Below, one piece after another: positions 14,766 through 23,057 of a stretch of DNA of 24,319 nucleotides. The stretch comes from CAYNYI01 sp964401455 (GTDB taxonomy: Bacteria > Fibrobacterota > OXYB2-FULL-49-7 > CAYNYI01). The stretch is taken from positions 1 to 24,319 of the forward strand of contig CAYNYI010000042.1 in NCBI GenBank assembly GCA_964401455.1, given 5' to 3'. A program made the translations under genes and the position numbers. The notes under the pieces were generated by a model. The model saw only the letters and a list, made by a program, of their open reading frames with translations, had not been told where the DNA came from and ran no database searches. Position 1 is the stretch's first letter, and the number at the start of each line of letters is the position of its first letter.

Positions 14766-16556
14766 ATGGAAAAAGAATTCATTCTGACCGTTTGCAGCGG
14801 TCCGAGGTGTATGCATAACCGCAGCGGAGAAATAAAGGAGGCTATTGAAACCGAAGCCCGCAAGGCCGGAATCGGGGACAATGTCAGAATAATGCTTTCA
14901 GGCTGTCTTGGTATGTGTCAGAAGGGGCCTATTGTTATCGTTAATCCTGATTATGTTATTTACGGTAATGTCAAAAAGGAAGATGTCGCAGAGATAGTTA
15001 ATGAGCATCTTGTCGGAGGAAAACCGGTAACCGGCCTTACTGTCGAAGAAGACCACCTTTTCAACCGTTTTTACAGAATATTCGGCGATGTCGATTTTTT
15101 TGGAAAGCAGATGAGAATAACTCTAAGAAACTGCGGAATAATCGATCCGGAAAGTATCGATGAATATCTTTCCGTAAAGGGATATGAGGCTATTGCGAAA
15201 GTTCTTCATGAATCAACACCGGCTCAGGTTATTGAAGAAATAAAAAAGTCCGGGCTCAGAGGACGGGGCGGAGCCGGTTTCCCTACCGGGATAAAATGGG
15301 AACTTACACGGCGAGAGAAGTCAGATGAAAAATATGTAATCTGTAACGCGGACGAGGGTGATCCCGGTGCTTTTATGGACAGGAGCGCAATTGAGGGAGA
15401 TCCCCACACGGTAATTGAAGGTATGATAATCGGTGGCTATTCCGTAGGTGCTTCAAAAGGAATAATATATATAAGAGCCGAGTATCCGCTCGCGATCAAG
15501 AGGTTGAAAAAAGCAATCTCTGATGCGGAAAGAGAAGGATTTCTCGGGGATAATATTCTTGGGACAAATTTCTCGTTCAGTCTTGAGATAAGGCTTGGCG
15601 CCGGGGCATTTGTCTGTGGTGAGGAAACAGCTTTGATACATTCTATTGAGGGCAAACGAGGTATGCCGCGTCCAAGACCTCCGTACCCGTCGGTGTCCGG
15701 GCTCTTTAAGTCTCCGACTCTTATAAATAATGTTGAAACCTGGGCTAATGTTCCGGTTATAATTATGGATGGAGCAGAATGGTTTTCTTCTATCGGGATA
15801 GGAAACAGTAAAGGAACGAAAGTTTTCGCGCTTGCAGGGAATGTCAAGAATACCGGTTTAATTGAAGTTCCGATGGGGACAAAACTTCGCGATATCGTAT
15901 ATGATATAGGCGGAGGAATTCCGGAAGGTAAGGAATTCAAGGCCCTGCAGACCGGTGGACCCTCGGGGGGGTGTCTTCCCGCAGAGTATCTTGATACTCC
16001 GGTCGATTATGATTCACTCGCCGCCGCCGGATCAATAATGGGCTCCGGAGGAATGATCGTTATGGATAACGATACCTGTATGGTTAATGTGGCTAAGTAT
16101 TTTCTGGAATTTACACAGGATGAGTCCTGCGGCAAATGCACCCCGTGCCGCGAGGGAACGAAACGCATGCTTGAGATCCTGACCAGAATAACCGAAGGTA
16201 AAGGGCATGAGGATGATATCGGTAAGCTTGAGAGACTTTCTGTGCTAATCAAAAAAGCTTCCTTGTGCGGTCTCGGACAGTCGGCGCCAAATCCTGTCCT
16301 CAGCACGATAAAACATTTCAGGCACGAATATGAAGAACACATACGGGATAAAAAGTGCCAAGGCGGTGTTTGTTCTTCTCTTCTTCTTTTTCAGATTACC
16401 GAAAACTGCACTGGATGCGGCGCCTGTAAAAGGGTTTGCCCGGTTGACGCTATCAGCGGTTCCCCAAAGGAGCTTCATGAGATAGATAGCGATGTCTGTG
16501 TAAAATGCGGACGTTGTTTCGATATATGTAAATTCAACGCAATAATTAAAGATTAG
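14766..16556 (+). CDS. hydB: NAD-linked [FeFe] hydrogenase subunit HydB (NuoF-like, FMN/NAD(H)-binding)
   Basis: The 596-residue protein has the HydB layout. An N-terminal thioredoxin-fold [2Fe-2S] domain uses C10, C15, C47 and C51. The NuoF core follows, with the FMN loop GRGGAGFPTGIKW (about 166-178), the NADEGDPGAF segment and an NAD-site stretch near GAGAFVCGEETALI (278-291). The NuoF [4Fe-4S] motif SCGKCTPCREGT gives C455, C458 and C461, with C501 as fourth ligand. The C-terminal 2[4Fe-4S] ferredoxin domain has CTGCGACKRVC (548-558) and CVKCGRCFDIC (578-588). An extra CQGGVC pair lies at 531-536. In the trimeric enzyme this subunit exchanges electrons with NAD(H), and in confirmed relatives it is the site of flavin-based bifurcation. 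It lies between the ferredoxin-like gene and hydA in the operon. Bifurcation itself is inferred from architecture. Confidence 0.95.
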   Translation: MEKEFILTVCSGPRCMHNRSGEIKEAIETEARKAGIGDNVRIMLSGCLGMCQKGPIVIVNPDYVIYGNVKKEDVAEIVNEHLVGGKPVTGLTVEEDHLFNRFYRIFGDVDFFGKQMRITLRNCGIIDPESIDEYLSVKGYEAIAKVLHESTPAQVIEEIKKSGLRGRGGAGFPTGIKWELTRREKSDEKYVICNADEGDPGAFMDRSAIEGDPHTVIEGMIIGGYSVGASKGIIYIRAEYPLAIKRLKKAISDAEREGFLGDNILGTNFSFSLEIRLGAGAFVCGEETALIHSIEGKRGMPRPRPPYPSVSGLFKSPTLINNVETWANVPVIIMDGAEWFSSIGIGNSKGTKVFALAGNVKNTGLIEVPMGTKLRDIVYDIGGGIPEGKEFKALQTGGPSGGCLPAEYLDTPVDYDSLAAAGSIMGSGGMIVMDNDTCMVNVAKYFLEFTQDESCGKCTPCREGTKRMLEILTRITEGKGHEDDIGKLERLSVLIKKASLCGLGQSAPNPVLSTIKHFRHEYEEHIRDKKCQGGVCSSLLLFQITENCTGCGACKRVCPVDAISGSPKELHEIDSDVCVKCGRCFDICKFNAIIKD

Positions 16557-16566
16557 AGGGTATGCC

Positions 16567-18345
16567 ATGTCAAAAAATAAAATGAAAATACATATAAACG
16601 GTAAGGAGTACGAAACAGAGGCAGGCTTGACAATAATGCAGGCTGCCGATAAACTCGGTTTCCATATACCCAGGCTTTGCTATCATCCTCATCTTTCTAT
16701 CGAGGGCGCATGCCGGGTGTGCATTGTAGAGGTCGAAGGTATGAAAAATTTTGTGGCCAGCTGTTCTCATCCCGTTTCAGAAGGGATTAAGATACATACT
16801 AACAGCAAGGAGCTTCGCAGAGCGCGCCGGGATATTATTGAGCTTATTCTTGATAATCACCCTCAGGATTGTCATACCTGTGAACGGGACGGTAATTGTG
16901 AGCTACAGCGTCTTGCGAGTTCCGCCGGAATCAGAAATCGGCATTTTGAGGGAGAGAGAAAGAATTATGATAAAGATCTCTCATCGGTTTCGGTTATACG
17001 CGACCCGAATAAATGCATACTGTGCGGAAGATGCGTCAGAATGTGTTCAGAAATTCAGAAAGTCAGCAACCTTACGCAGGCTCACCGCGGATTTCGGACT
17101 GTCGTTATGCCGGCGTTTAATATGCCTTTCAGTGAGAGCGTTTGTACCGCCTGCGGGCAATGTATCAATGTCTGTCCCACGGCCGCTTTTCTTGAAAAGA
17201 ATTATACTCAGGAGCTTTTCGAGAAACTTAACGACGATTCAATCATAAAAGTCGCCCAGTTCGCTCCCTCTGTGAGGGCCGCTATTGGCGAGGCTTTTGG
17301 AAAAGAAGCCGGAAGCAATATGGAGGGAGAACTGTCTGCCGCGCTTCGTAAGCTTGGTTTTGACTATGTCTTTGATACCCAGTTTGCCGCCGATCTCACT
17401 ATCATGGAAGAAGCCAGCGAGTTTCTGGAAAGATTTCAGGGAAACGGTAAATTGCCGATGATTACATCCTGCTCGAGTGCCTGGATGAAATGCCTTGAAC
17501 AGTTCCACCCTGACCTTATTGATAATATATCTACCTGTAAAAGCCCGATGTCAATGTCCGGAGCCATGACAAAAACATTTTTCGCCGATCAGATAGAAGC
17601 CGATCCAGAAAAGATTCTCAGTGTAGCTGTAATGTGCTGTACAGCCAAAAAATATGAGGCCGCCAGGCATGAACTGCGAGTAAACAATATGCCGGGTGTA
17701 GATATGGTGGTTACAACCAGAGAAGCCGCCTGGATGATAAAATCCGCGGGTATTGATTTTCTTAATATCGATCCTGAACCTACTGATCATCCGCTTGGGA
17801 TGTCTTCCGGCGCCGGTGCCATATTCGGCGTGACTGGCGGTGTTATGGAAGCAGCCATAAGGAGTGCCTATTATCTCTATACCGGACAGACGCTTGTTGA
17901 TATCGAAGTAAACGAACTTCGCGGATTTAAAGGCTTAAAAGAAGGAAAGATCGAAATGGACGGTGAGGAGGTGCGGGTCGCGGTTGCACATGGACTCGGA
18001 AACGCGAATGCTGTTTTAGAAATGGTAAGGAAGGATCCGAACCGGTTTCATTTTGTCGAGATTATGGGATGTCCGGGCGGCTGCATAGGTGGCGGAGGTC
18101 AACCTTACGCCGGCGCAAACTCCATGCCGCTTGATCAGGAATGTCTAAAGAAAAGGGCGGAGGCTCTTTACGGGCTTGACCGGAAAAAAACCATAAGGCG
18201 AAGCCATGACAACCCTGAGGTACAGAGAATATATAGGGAATTTTTAGGCCGTCCGCTTTCAAAGAAATCGCATGAGCTGCTTCATACGCATTATAAAGCT
18301 AAGTTGCCTAAGGGTATTATTCCAACGGACCAGATACTTAATTGA
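16567..18345 (+). CDS. hydA: [FeFe] hydrogenase catalytic subunit HydA (NAD-linked trimeric type)
   Basis: The 592-residue subunit carries an N-terminal [2Fe-2S] domain (C38, C49, C52, C66), a His-ligated [4Fe-4S] site (H98, C102, C105, C111), a 2[4Fe-4S] domain (C150-C160 and C193-C203) and the H-cluster domain. L1 is TSCSSAW (300-306), L2 is MCCTAKKYE (356-364) and L3 is EIMGCPGGCIGGGGQP (498-513). Gap-free alignment to my recollection of Clostridium CpI places S303 at cubane ligand Cys300, C302 at the proton-relay Cys299 and C357 at Pro354; C358, C502 and C506 are kept. The proton-path Glu (MEEASEFLE) and Ser322 are also kept. It reduces protons or oxidises H2 using electrons relayed from HydB and HydC. 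An AGAGGGT site precedes the ATG, 10 nt after hydB. Confidence 0.95.
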   Translation: MSKNKMKIHINGKEYETEAGLTIMQAADKLGFHIPRLCYHPHLSIEGACRVCIVEVEGMKNFVASCSHPVSEGIKIHTNSKELRRARRDIIELILDNHPQDCHTCERDGNCELQRLASSAGIRNRHFEGERKNYDKDLSSVSVIRDPNKCILCGRCVRMCSEIQKVSNLTQAHRGFRTVVMPAFNMPFSESVCTACGQCINVCPTAAFLEKNYTQELFEKLNDDSIIKVAQFAPSVRAAIGEAFGKEAGSNMEGELSAALRKLGFDYVFDTQFAADLTIMEEASEFLERFQGNGKLPMITSCSSAWMKCLEQFHPDLIDNISTCKSPMSMSGAMTKTFFADQIEADPEKILSVAVMCCTAKKYEAARHELRVNNMPGVDMVVTTREAAWMIKSAGIDFLNIDPEPTDHPLGMSSGAGAIFGVTGGVMEAAIRSAYYLYTGQTLVDIEVNELRGFKGLKEGKIEMDGEEVRVAVAHGLGNANAVLEMVRKDPNRFHFVEIMGCPGGCIGGGGQPYAGANSMPLDQECLKKRAEALYGLDRKKTIRRSHDNPEVQRIYREFLGRPLSKKSHELLHTHYKAKLPKGIIPTDQILN

Positions 18346-18387
18346 TATTCATAAGATTTTTAAAAGAATTATAAGGAGCGGATTATT

Positions 18388-18897
18388 ATGGAGGTTAAAG
18401 AAGAAATTAAAAGGGACTTTTCCGGACTTGACTCTTTTATCGAAGAGCATAAAGACAAGGAAAACCCGGATTCTTATCTGATAGCCGTGCTGCACAAGGC
18501 CCAGGAAATATACGGTTATCTGCCTGTAGATGTGATGGACCATGTTGCCGTTAAAATGGGAATACCGACTGCGCATATCTGGGGTGTCGCAACTTTTTAT
18601 CATTATTTCAGCCTCAAACCCAGGGGTAAACACATGATTTCGGTCTGTATGGGAACCGCTTGTTTTGTGAAAGGTGCGGACCGTGTTTTGGATGCTCTTA
18701 AAGACGGCCTGAAAATAGATGTCGGTGAGACAACAGAAGACGGACTGTTTACTCTTGAGGCGACACGATGCCTCGGTGCCTGCGGGTTAGCTCCGGTTGT
18801 AATGATAGATGATAAGGTGTATGGCGGCCTTACCCCGAGGAAGATTCCGCCTTTGATAAAGAAATACCGAAAGGAAAAGAAGGATGACAATAGCTGA
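18388..18897 (+). CDS. hydC: NAD-linked [FeFe] hydrogenase subunit HydC (NuoE-like)
   Basis: The 169-residue protein is a NuoE/24-kDa-type subunit. A helical N-terminal part contains SYLIAVLHKAQEIYGYLP and a GVATFYHYFSLKPRG segment. A thioredoxin-fold [2Fe-2S] domain follows, with all four ligands: C87 and C92 in VCMGTACFVKG, C128 and C132 in RCLGACGLAPVV. It passes electrons within the HydABC complex. A strong AAGGAG lies about 10 nt before the ATG; the 42-nt gap after hydA is the longest between the structural subunits. In many trimeric hydrogenase operons hydC comes first, but here it follows hydA. Its last 14 nt overlap the start of hydG, linking structural genes directly to maturation genes. 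Confidence 0.95.
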   Translation: MEVKEEIKRDFSGLDSFIEEHKDKENPDSYLIAVLHKAQEIYGYLPVDVMDHVAVKMGIPTAHIWGVATFYHYFSLKPRGKHMISVCMGTACFVKGADRVLDALKDGLKIDVGETTEDGLFTLEATRCLGACGLAPVVMIDDKVYGGLTPRKIPPLIKKYRKEKKDDNS

Positions 18898-20287
18898 TAT
18901 AGCCCGGACAGATATTCTAGAGGATACCTATTCAGCACAGGAAACGACTGATCACAAAAAGGTAAATGATATACTTGATAAAAGCAGGGGGCTTGAAAGG
19001 TTAAGTCTGGAGGAAACTTCCGCACTGCTAAATACCGAAGCACCGGAGCTTGTAGAAAAAATATTTGAAAGCGCCAATTATGTAAAGGAAAAAATATACG
19101 GCAAAAGAATAGTCCTTTTTGCTCCTTTGTATATAAGCAATATCTGTAGAAACGGATGCCTTTATTGCTCTTTCCGGTCAGACAATAAAAGTACGGTCCG
19201 CCGTTCATTGTCAATGGATGAGATAAAAGATCAGACCGGCTTATTAATTGATCAGGGGCATAAGAGATTACTGCTAGTTGCCGGAGAATCAGCCTCTATA
19301 AACGAGGGAAAAGATATTGACTATTTCGAGAAGGCAGTTGAAACAGTCTATTCGGCCGGGAGCGACGGGAAATCAATACGAAGGATTAATATTAACTGCG
19401 CTCCGCTTCAGGTACCGGAATTCAGGAGACTGAAGAAAACCGGAATAGGAACTTATCAGCTTTTTCAGGAGACATATCATCCCGAAACATATAAAAAAGT
19501 GCATCCCTACGGGCCGAAGTCTGATTATGAGAACCGTCTTGATGCGGTAGACCGGGCTTTCGAGGCCGGTATTGATGATATAGGCGTGGGAGTCCTTTAC
19601 GGACTCTATGATTATCGGTTTGAGACTCTCGCCATGCTGCGGCATGTTGAGTACTTAGAAGAAAAACACGGTGTCGGGCCTCATACGATTTCTGTCCCGA
19701 GAATAGAACCCGCTGACGGTTGCGATTTTTATGAAAAAACCCCGTACAGGGTGTCAGACCGCGATTTTAAAAAACTTGTTGCCGTTCTGCGTTTATCGGT
19801 GCCTTATACAGGTTTGATACTTTCTACCCGTGAAACCCCGGTAATGCGAAACGATCTTGTCTCTCTCGGAATATCCCAGATAAGCGCCGGTTCAAAAACA
19901 TCGCCGGGAGGTTACTCCTCAGGAAAAAAAAGGCAGTCAGCCGGAGGCCAGTTCCGGTTGTCTGATGAAAGATCTCTGGAGGAAATTATAGATACTCTGC
20001 TTGACCGCGGTTTTCTTCCGAGCTTTTGCACTGCCTGCTACCGCACTGAAAGGACCGGCAGGACCTTTATGGGTATTGCAAAACCCGGGGGAATAAAAGG
20101 TATGTGCCGTGTAAACGCTTTGTCAACATTAAGTGAGTATCTGGAGGATTACGCCGGCGGGAAAGTGAGAAAAAAAGGTCTTGAGGTTATACGCCGCGCC
20201 CTTTCCGATATGGAGGGCGGGGAAAGGTCCGCTGCGGAAAAAATCCTGGGAGGAATCCGGAACGGAGACAGAGACCGCTATGTCTGA
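18884..20287 (+). CDS. hydG: H-cluster radical SAM maturase HydG (tyrosine lyase making Fe-CO-CN synthon)
   Basis: The 467 residues match full-length HydG. The radical SAM motif CRNGCLYC gives C88, C92 and C95. The C-terminal auxiliary-cluster motif is CTACYRTERTG...GMC, with C382, C385 and C408 in the CX2CX22C spacing that separates HydG from ThiH. The TIM-barrel core includes INCAPLQVPEF, GTYQLFQETYHP, GVGVLYGLYDYRFE and SVPRIEPADG. HydG cleaves tyrosine to p-cresol and dehydroglycine, giving the CO and CN- ligands of the H-cluster. Its ATG is preceded by AAGAAGG within hydC, overlapping it by 14 nt. It overlaps hydE by 8 nt. No unusual residue was seen. Confidence 0.96.
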   Translation: MTIADIARTDILEDTYSAQETTDHKKVNDILDKSRGLERLSLEETSALLNTEAPELVEKIFESANYVKEKIYGKRIVLFAPLYISNICRNGCLYCSFRSDNKSTVRRSLSMDEIKDQTGLLIDQGHKRLLLVAGESASINEGKDIDYFEKAVETVYSAGSDGKSIRRININCAPLQVPEFRRLKKTGIGTYQLFQETYHPETYKKVHPYGPKSDYENRLDAVDRAFEAGIDDIGVGVLYGLYDYRFETLAMLRHVEYLEEKHGVGPHTISVPRIEPADGCDFYEKTPYRVSDRDFKKLVAVLRLSVPYTGLILSTRETPVMRNDLVSLGISQISAGSKTSPGGYSSGKKRQSAGGQFRLSDERSLEEIIDTLLDRGFLPSFCTACYRTERTGRTFMGIAKPGGIKGMCRVNALSTLSEYLEDYAGGKVRKKGLEVIRRALSDMEGGERSAAEKILGGIRNGDRDRYV

Positions 20288-21341
20288 TTATAATGATATT
20301 CTCGGTCCTCTTTTAAGGAGAAAAAAACCGGGTTATAAAGAAATTGCCGAAATAATACAGCAGAATGATTCCGGTTTTCGAGGTTATTTATATGCCAAAG
20401 CGAGACTCCTGCGGGAAAAAATTTTTGGAAACCGTGTTCTTTTCAGGGGTATAGTCGAATTTTCAAATATTTGCCGGGGAACCTGCAGGTATTGCGGTTT
20501 AAACAGAAACAGTACCGGTAAATCTTTTTATGATATGAGTGATTCAGAAATTGTTGAAGCTGCGGGTAATGTTAAAAAAAGCGGAATATCAACCGTGGTC
20601 CTGCAATCCGGGGAAAACCCCGAGGCAGATCCCGACCGTCTGGCATCAGTTATTAAATCGATAAAAAAATATTATAATATAGCTGTTACTCTTTCCGCCG
20701 GAGAGAAAACATATGAAGAATACCGGCTTTGGAGAAATGCCGGCGCGGATAGATATCTTTTGAAGATGGAAACTGCTGATTCAGAACATTATTCCATGTT
20801 TCATCCCGGTATGAATTTCCATAACAGACTCCGATGTCTGGATGACCTGAAATCGATAGGTTATGAAACCGGATCAGGCTTTATTGTAGGGCTCCCTGAA
20901 GAAACACCGGAGATTCTTGCGAAAGGTATAGTGCTCATGAGGAAACTGGAACTGGACATGATAAGCATTTCTCCGTTTACTCCCTGTTCGGGTACCGATT
21001 TGGCTGAACATAAGGAGCCTGATATGGGGCTTTTTTTATCCGTGCTTTCACTTATGCGTGTTTCTGATCCCAAGGCGCATATGCCGGCGGTGTCCGCTCT
21101 TGCTTCCGGACCGTTTGACAAAAGAATTGATGCGGTTAATGCGGGAGCTAATGTAATGATGTTCAAATACACTCCCGCGCCATATGCCGGTGATTATATG
21201 ATTTATAACAGGAATAAGCATAATATTGATTCCGGAAAAACAGCAGCCGGGTCAGCCATAGAAAAATTATCGGAATACCATTTGACCGTCGATTACGGAA
21301 GAGGCGGAAGTATCAAAAAAAAGGAGGCACGGCTTGTATAA
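20280..21341 (+). CDS. hydE: H-cluster radical SAM maturase HydE
   Basis: From the ATG at 20280 the product is 353 residues, the normal HydE length. An open frame extends about 100 nt further upstream inside hydG, but that extension is not conserved HydE sequence. The radical SAM motif CRGTCRYC supplies C65, C69 and C72. Other typical segments are VVLQSGENPEADPDRL, LLKMETADSEHY, GSGFIVGLPEET and ISISPFTPC. The C-terminal cysteines that bind a second cluster in T. maritima HydE are absent, which is common and known to be dispensable. HydE acts on the HydG-derived iron complex to help build the dithiomethylamine-bridged [2Fe] subcluster. It overlaps hydG and hydF by 8 nt each. Confidence 0.95.
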   Translation: MSDYNDILGPLLRRKKPGYKEIAEIIQQNDSGFRGYLYAKARLLREKIFGNRVLFRGIVEFSNICRGTCRYCGLNRNSTGKSFYDMSDSEIVEAAGNVKKSGISTVVLQSGENPEADPDRLASVIKSIKKYYNIAVTLSAGEKTYEEYRLWRNAGADRYLLKMETADSEHYSMFHPGMNFHNRLRCLDDLKSIGYETGSGFIVGLPEETPEILAKGIVLMRKLELDMISISPFTPCSGTDLAEHKEPDMGLFLSVLSLMRVSDPKAHMPAVSALASGPFDKRIDAVNAGANVMMFKYTPAPYAGDYMIYNRNKHNIDSGKTAAGSAIEKLSEYHLTVDYGRGGSIKKKEARLV

Positions 21342-22560
21342 GACTCCTGTAAGCGGCAGGCTTCATATAGGAATATTCGGAAAACGCAACAGCGGAAAGT
21401 CCAGCCTGATTAATGCATTGACCGGACAGCCGCTAGCGATAGTTTCCGATGTCGCCGGAACTACTGCGGACCCGGTATTTAAAACCATGGAAATTCTGCC
21501 GATTGGCCCGTGTGTTATCATTGATACCGCAGGTATTGATGATGAGGGGGCCCTGGGTAAGCTAAGGATTAAGAAGACGCTCGGTGTTGTGGAAAAAACG
21601 GATATTGCCGTTATCGTTGTAGAAGCAGGGCAAGAGGCCGGAAAATACGAAGATGAGCTGGTTGATTTGTTTAAAAAGGGAGGTATTCCTTTCTTTTTCG
21701 CTGTTAACAAGTCTGATCTTGGGGATTCGGAATCAACAGAAGCTTCTTTGTCTATGAAAAAATACAAGAGTGTTCCAATAAGCTGTACGCTTAAAAAAGG
21801 AATAGAGAATTTTAAGCGTGCCCTTATCAATGAAGCGCCGAGGGACTGGGCGCCCGTTCCTCTTATCGGGGATGTACTTAAAGAAAAACAGACCGCTGTT
21901 CTTGTTTGCCCGGTTGACAGCGCGATGCCCCAGGGCAGGCTGATACTTCCCGAAGTCCAGGTTCTTCGGGATGTTCTCGATTCCAACGCGGCCGGCTTTG
22001 TTACTAAAGATACAGAATTACGAATGGTGCTGAACTCGCTTCGCGGCGCTCCCGATCTTGTTGTGACCGATTCTCAGGTATTTGAAACGGTTAAAGATAT
22101 AATTCCGGAGGATGTGCCCCTGACCTCATTCTCTATTGTGTACGCCCGGCATAAGGGCGATTTAAATGAGTTTATAAAGGGAGCGAAGGCAATCAGTGGG
22201 TTGAAAGATCACGACAGAGTGCTTATTTCAGAATCCTGTACTCATCATCCTCAGCCGGAGGACATTGGACGGGTAAAGCTCCCAAATTGGATTAAATCTT
22301 ATACGGGTAAAGAACTGCGTTTCGACACCGTTCCCGGAGGCCATTTCCCGGAAGACATCAGCCAGTATTCTTTGGTTGTCCAGTGCGGCGGCTGCATGGT
22401 TAACCGCAGGCTTATTATTTCCCGTATAAGCAGCTGCAGGGAGGCAGGGGTTCCGATTACAAACTACGGGGTTATAATTGCTTATATGAATGGTATTCTG
22501 GAGAGGGTGGTTGCTCCCTTCAGAGGCGGTTTCGTTGAAATAGAAAATATTACAGTTTAA
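21334..22560 (+). CDS. hydF: H-cluster maturation GTPase/scaffold HydF
   Basis: The start is a TTG 8 nt after a strong AAGGAGG, overlapping the end of hydE by 8 nt; the next residues (LHIGIFGKRNSGKSS) lead straight into the G1 loop (16-24), so no N-terminal sequence is missing. Switch and G3 motifs are VAGTTADP and DTAG (64-67), and G4 is NKSD (125-128). The middle dimerisation domain is followed by the [4Fe-4S] site with C302 and H304 in ESCTHH and C351 and C354 in QCGGCM. At 408 residues it is full length. HydF carries the [2Fe] precursor and transfers it to apo-HydA. Together with hydG and hydE it makes the operon self-sufficient for H-cluster assembly. Confidence 0.96.
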   Translation: MYKTPVSGRLHIGIFGKRNSGKSSLINALTGQPLAIVSDVAGTTADPVFKTMEILPIGPCVIIDTAGIDDEGALGKLRIKKTLGVVEKTDIAVIVVEAGQEAGKYEDELVDLFKKGGIPFFFAVNKSDLGDSESTEASLSMKKYKSVPISCTLKKGIENFKRALINEAPRDWAPVPLIGDVLKEKQTAVLVCPVDSAMPQGRLILPEVQVLRDVLDSNAAGFVTKDTELRMVLNSLRGAPDLVVTDSQVFETVKDIIPEDVPLTSFSIVYARHKGDLNEFIKGAKAISGLKDHDRVLISESCTHHPQPEDIGRVKLPNWIKSYTGKELRFDTVPGGHFPEDISQYSLVVQCGGCMVNRRLIISRISSCREAGVPITNYGVIIAYMNGILERVVAPFRGGFVEIENITV

Positions 22561-22584
22561 TCAACAATAATAAACGGAGGAAAT

Positions 22585-22977
22585 ATGGCCTTTAAAAAAA
22601 TTCTGATAATCGATGACGATCCCGACTATGTTGAGGCTGTCGGGACTCTTCTCGAGGCAAAAAACTATAAGATTGACAGCGCCTCCAACGGTGACGACGG
22701 CTTCCATAAGGCCGTTCAGGATAAACCGGATCTTATTATACTTGATGTGATGATGACCAGAAAAGATGAGGGAGTAAATGTCGCAAGAAAGCTCCGCGGG
22801 GAAGAAAGTACCTCCGGAATACCGATAATTCTTGTTACAGGCATAAGGAAGGAAATGCGACTTCCGTTCGGCTTTGAGCCAGACGAGGAAAACCTTCCGG
22901 TTAAGGCCGTGCTCGAGAAACCTGTTAAGCCTGATGTCCTTTTAAAAACCGTTGCCGAATCTTTTTCGAAAGTGTAG
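22585..22977 (+). CDS. Single-domain response regulator (first of a tandem pair)
   Basis: The 130-residue protein is only a receiver domain: acidic pocket IIDDDP (about 8-13), phosphoacceptor Asp in LIILDVMM (about D54), Thr in ILVTGIRK (about 86) and Lys in LEKPVKP (about 112). Between the Thr and the Lys an insertion of about 10 residues (EMRLPFGFEPDEENLPVKAV) makes the alpha4 face unusual. There is no DNA-binding or enzymatic output. It begins 24 nt after hydF behind CGGAGG and is probably the far end of the rex operon. The likely phosphodonor is the operon's histidine kinase. It shares about half of its residues with the next gene. Confidence 0.92.
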   Translation: MAFKKILIIDDDPDYVEAVGTLLEAKNYKIDSASNGDDGFHKAVQDKPDLIILDVMMTRKDEGVNVARKLRGEESTSGIPIILVTGIRKEMRLPFGFEPDEENLPVKAVLEKPVKPDVLLKTVAESFSKV

Positions 22978-22982
22978 CGGCA

Positions 22983-23006
22983 ATATATTATATATTATAT
23001 ATTATA
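22983..23006. repeat. AT-only heptamer tandem repeat (ATATATT)x3 plus ATA
   Basis: Three perfect copies of ATATATT followed by ATA lie in the 80-nt spacer between the two receiver genes, starting 5 nt after the first stop. The tract has no G or C. It contains no clear promoter, though TATACT at 23003-23008 resembles a -10 with no good -35. It could mark the duplication junction, act as an UP-like element, or simply be slippage-prone DNA. Confidence 0.8.
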
Positions 23007-23057
23007 CTAATGTTGAATGCTGTTTTATGTAGAACTTAATTAACGGAGGTATTAAAG

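Noticed and set aside
15437..15940. A 167-residue minus-strand open frame inside hydB
   Set aside because: It is a shadow of a strongly conserved coding region; no signal, domain or ribosome-binding site supports it.
18603..19214. A 203-residue minus-strand open frame over hydC and hydG
   Set aside because: It is antisense to two well-supported maturation/structural genes and has no family features.
20181..20279. A 33-residue N-terminal extension of HydE
   Set aside because: It lies inside hydG, is not like HydE N-termini, and the ATG at 20280 gives the normal length.
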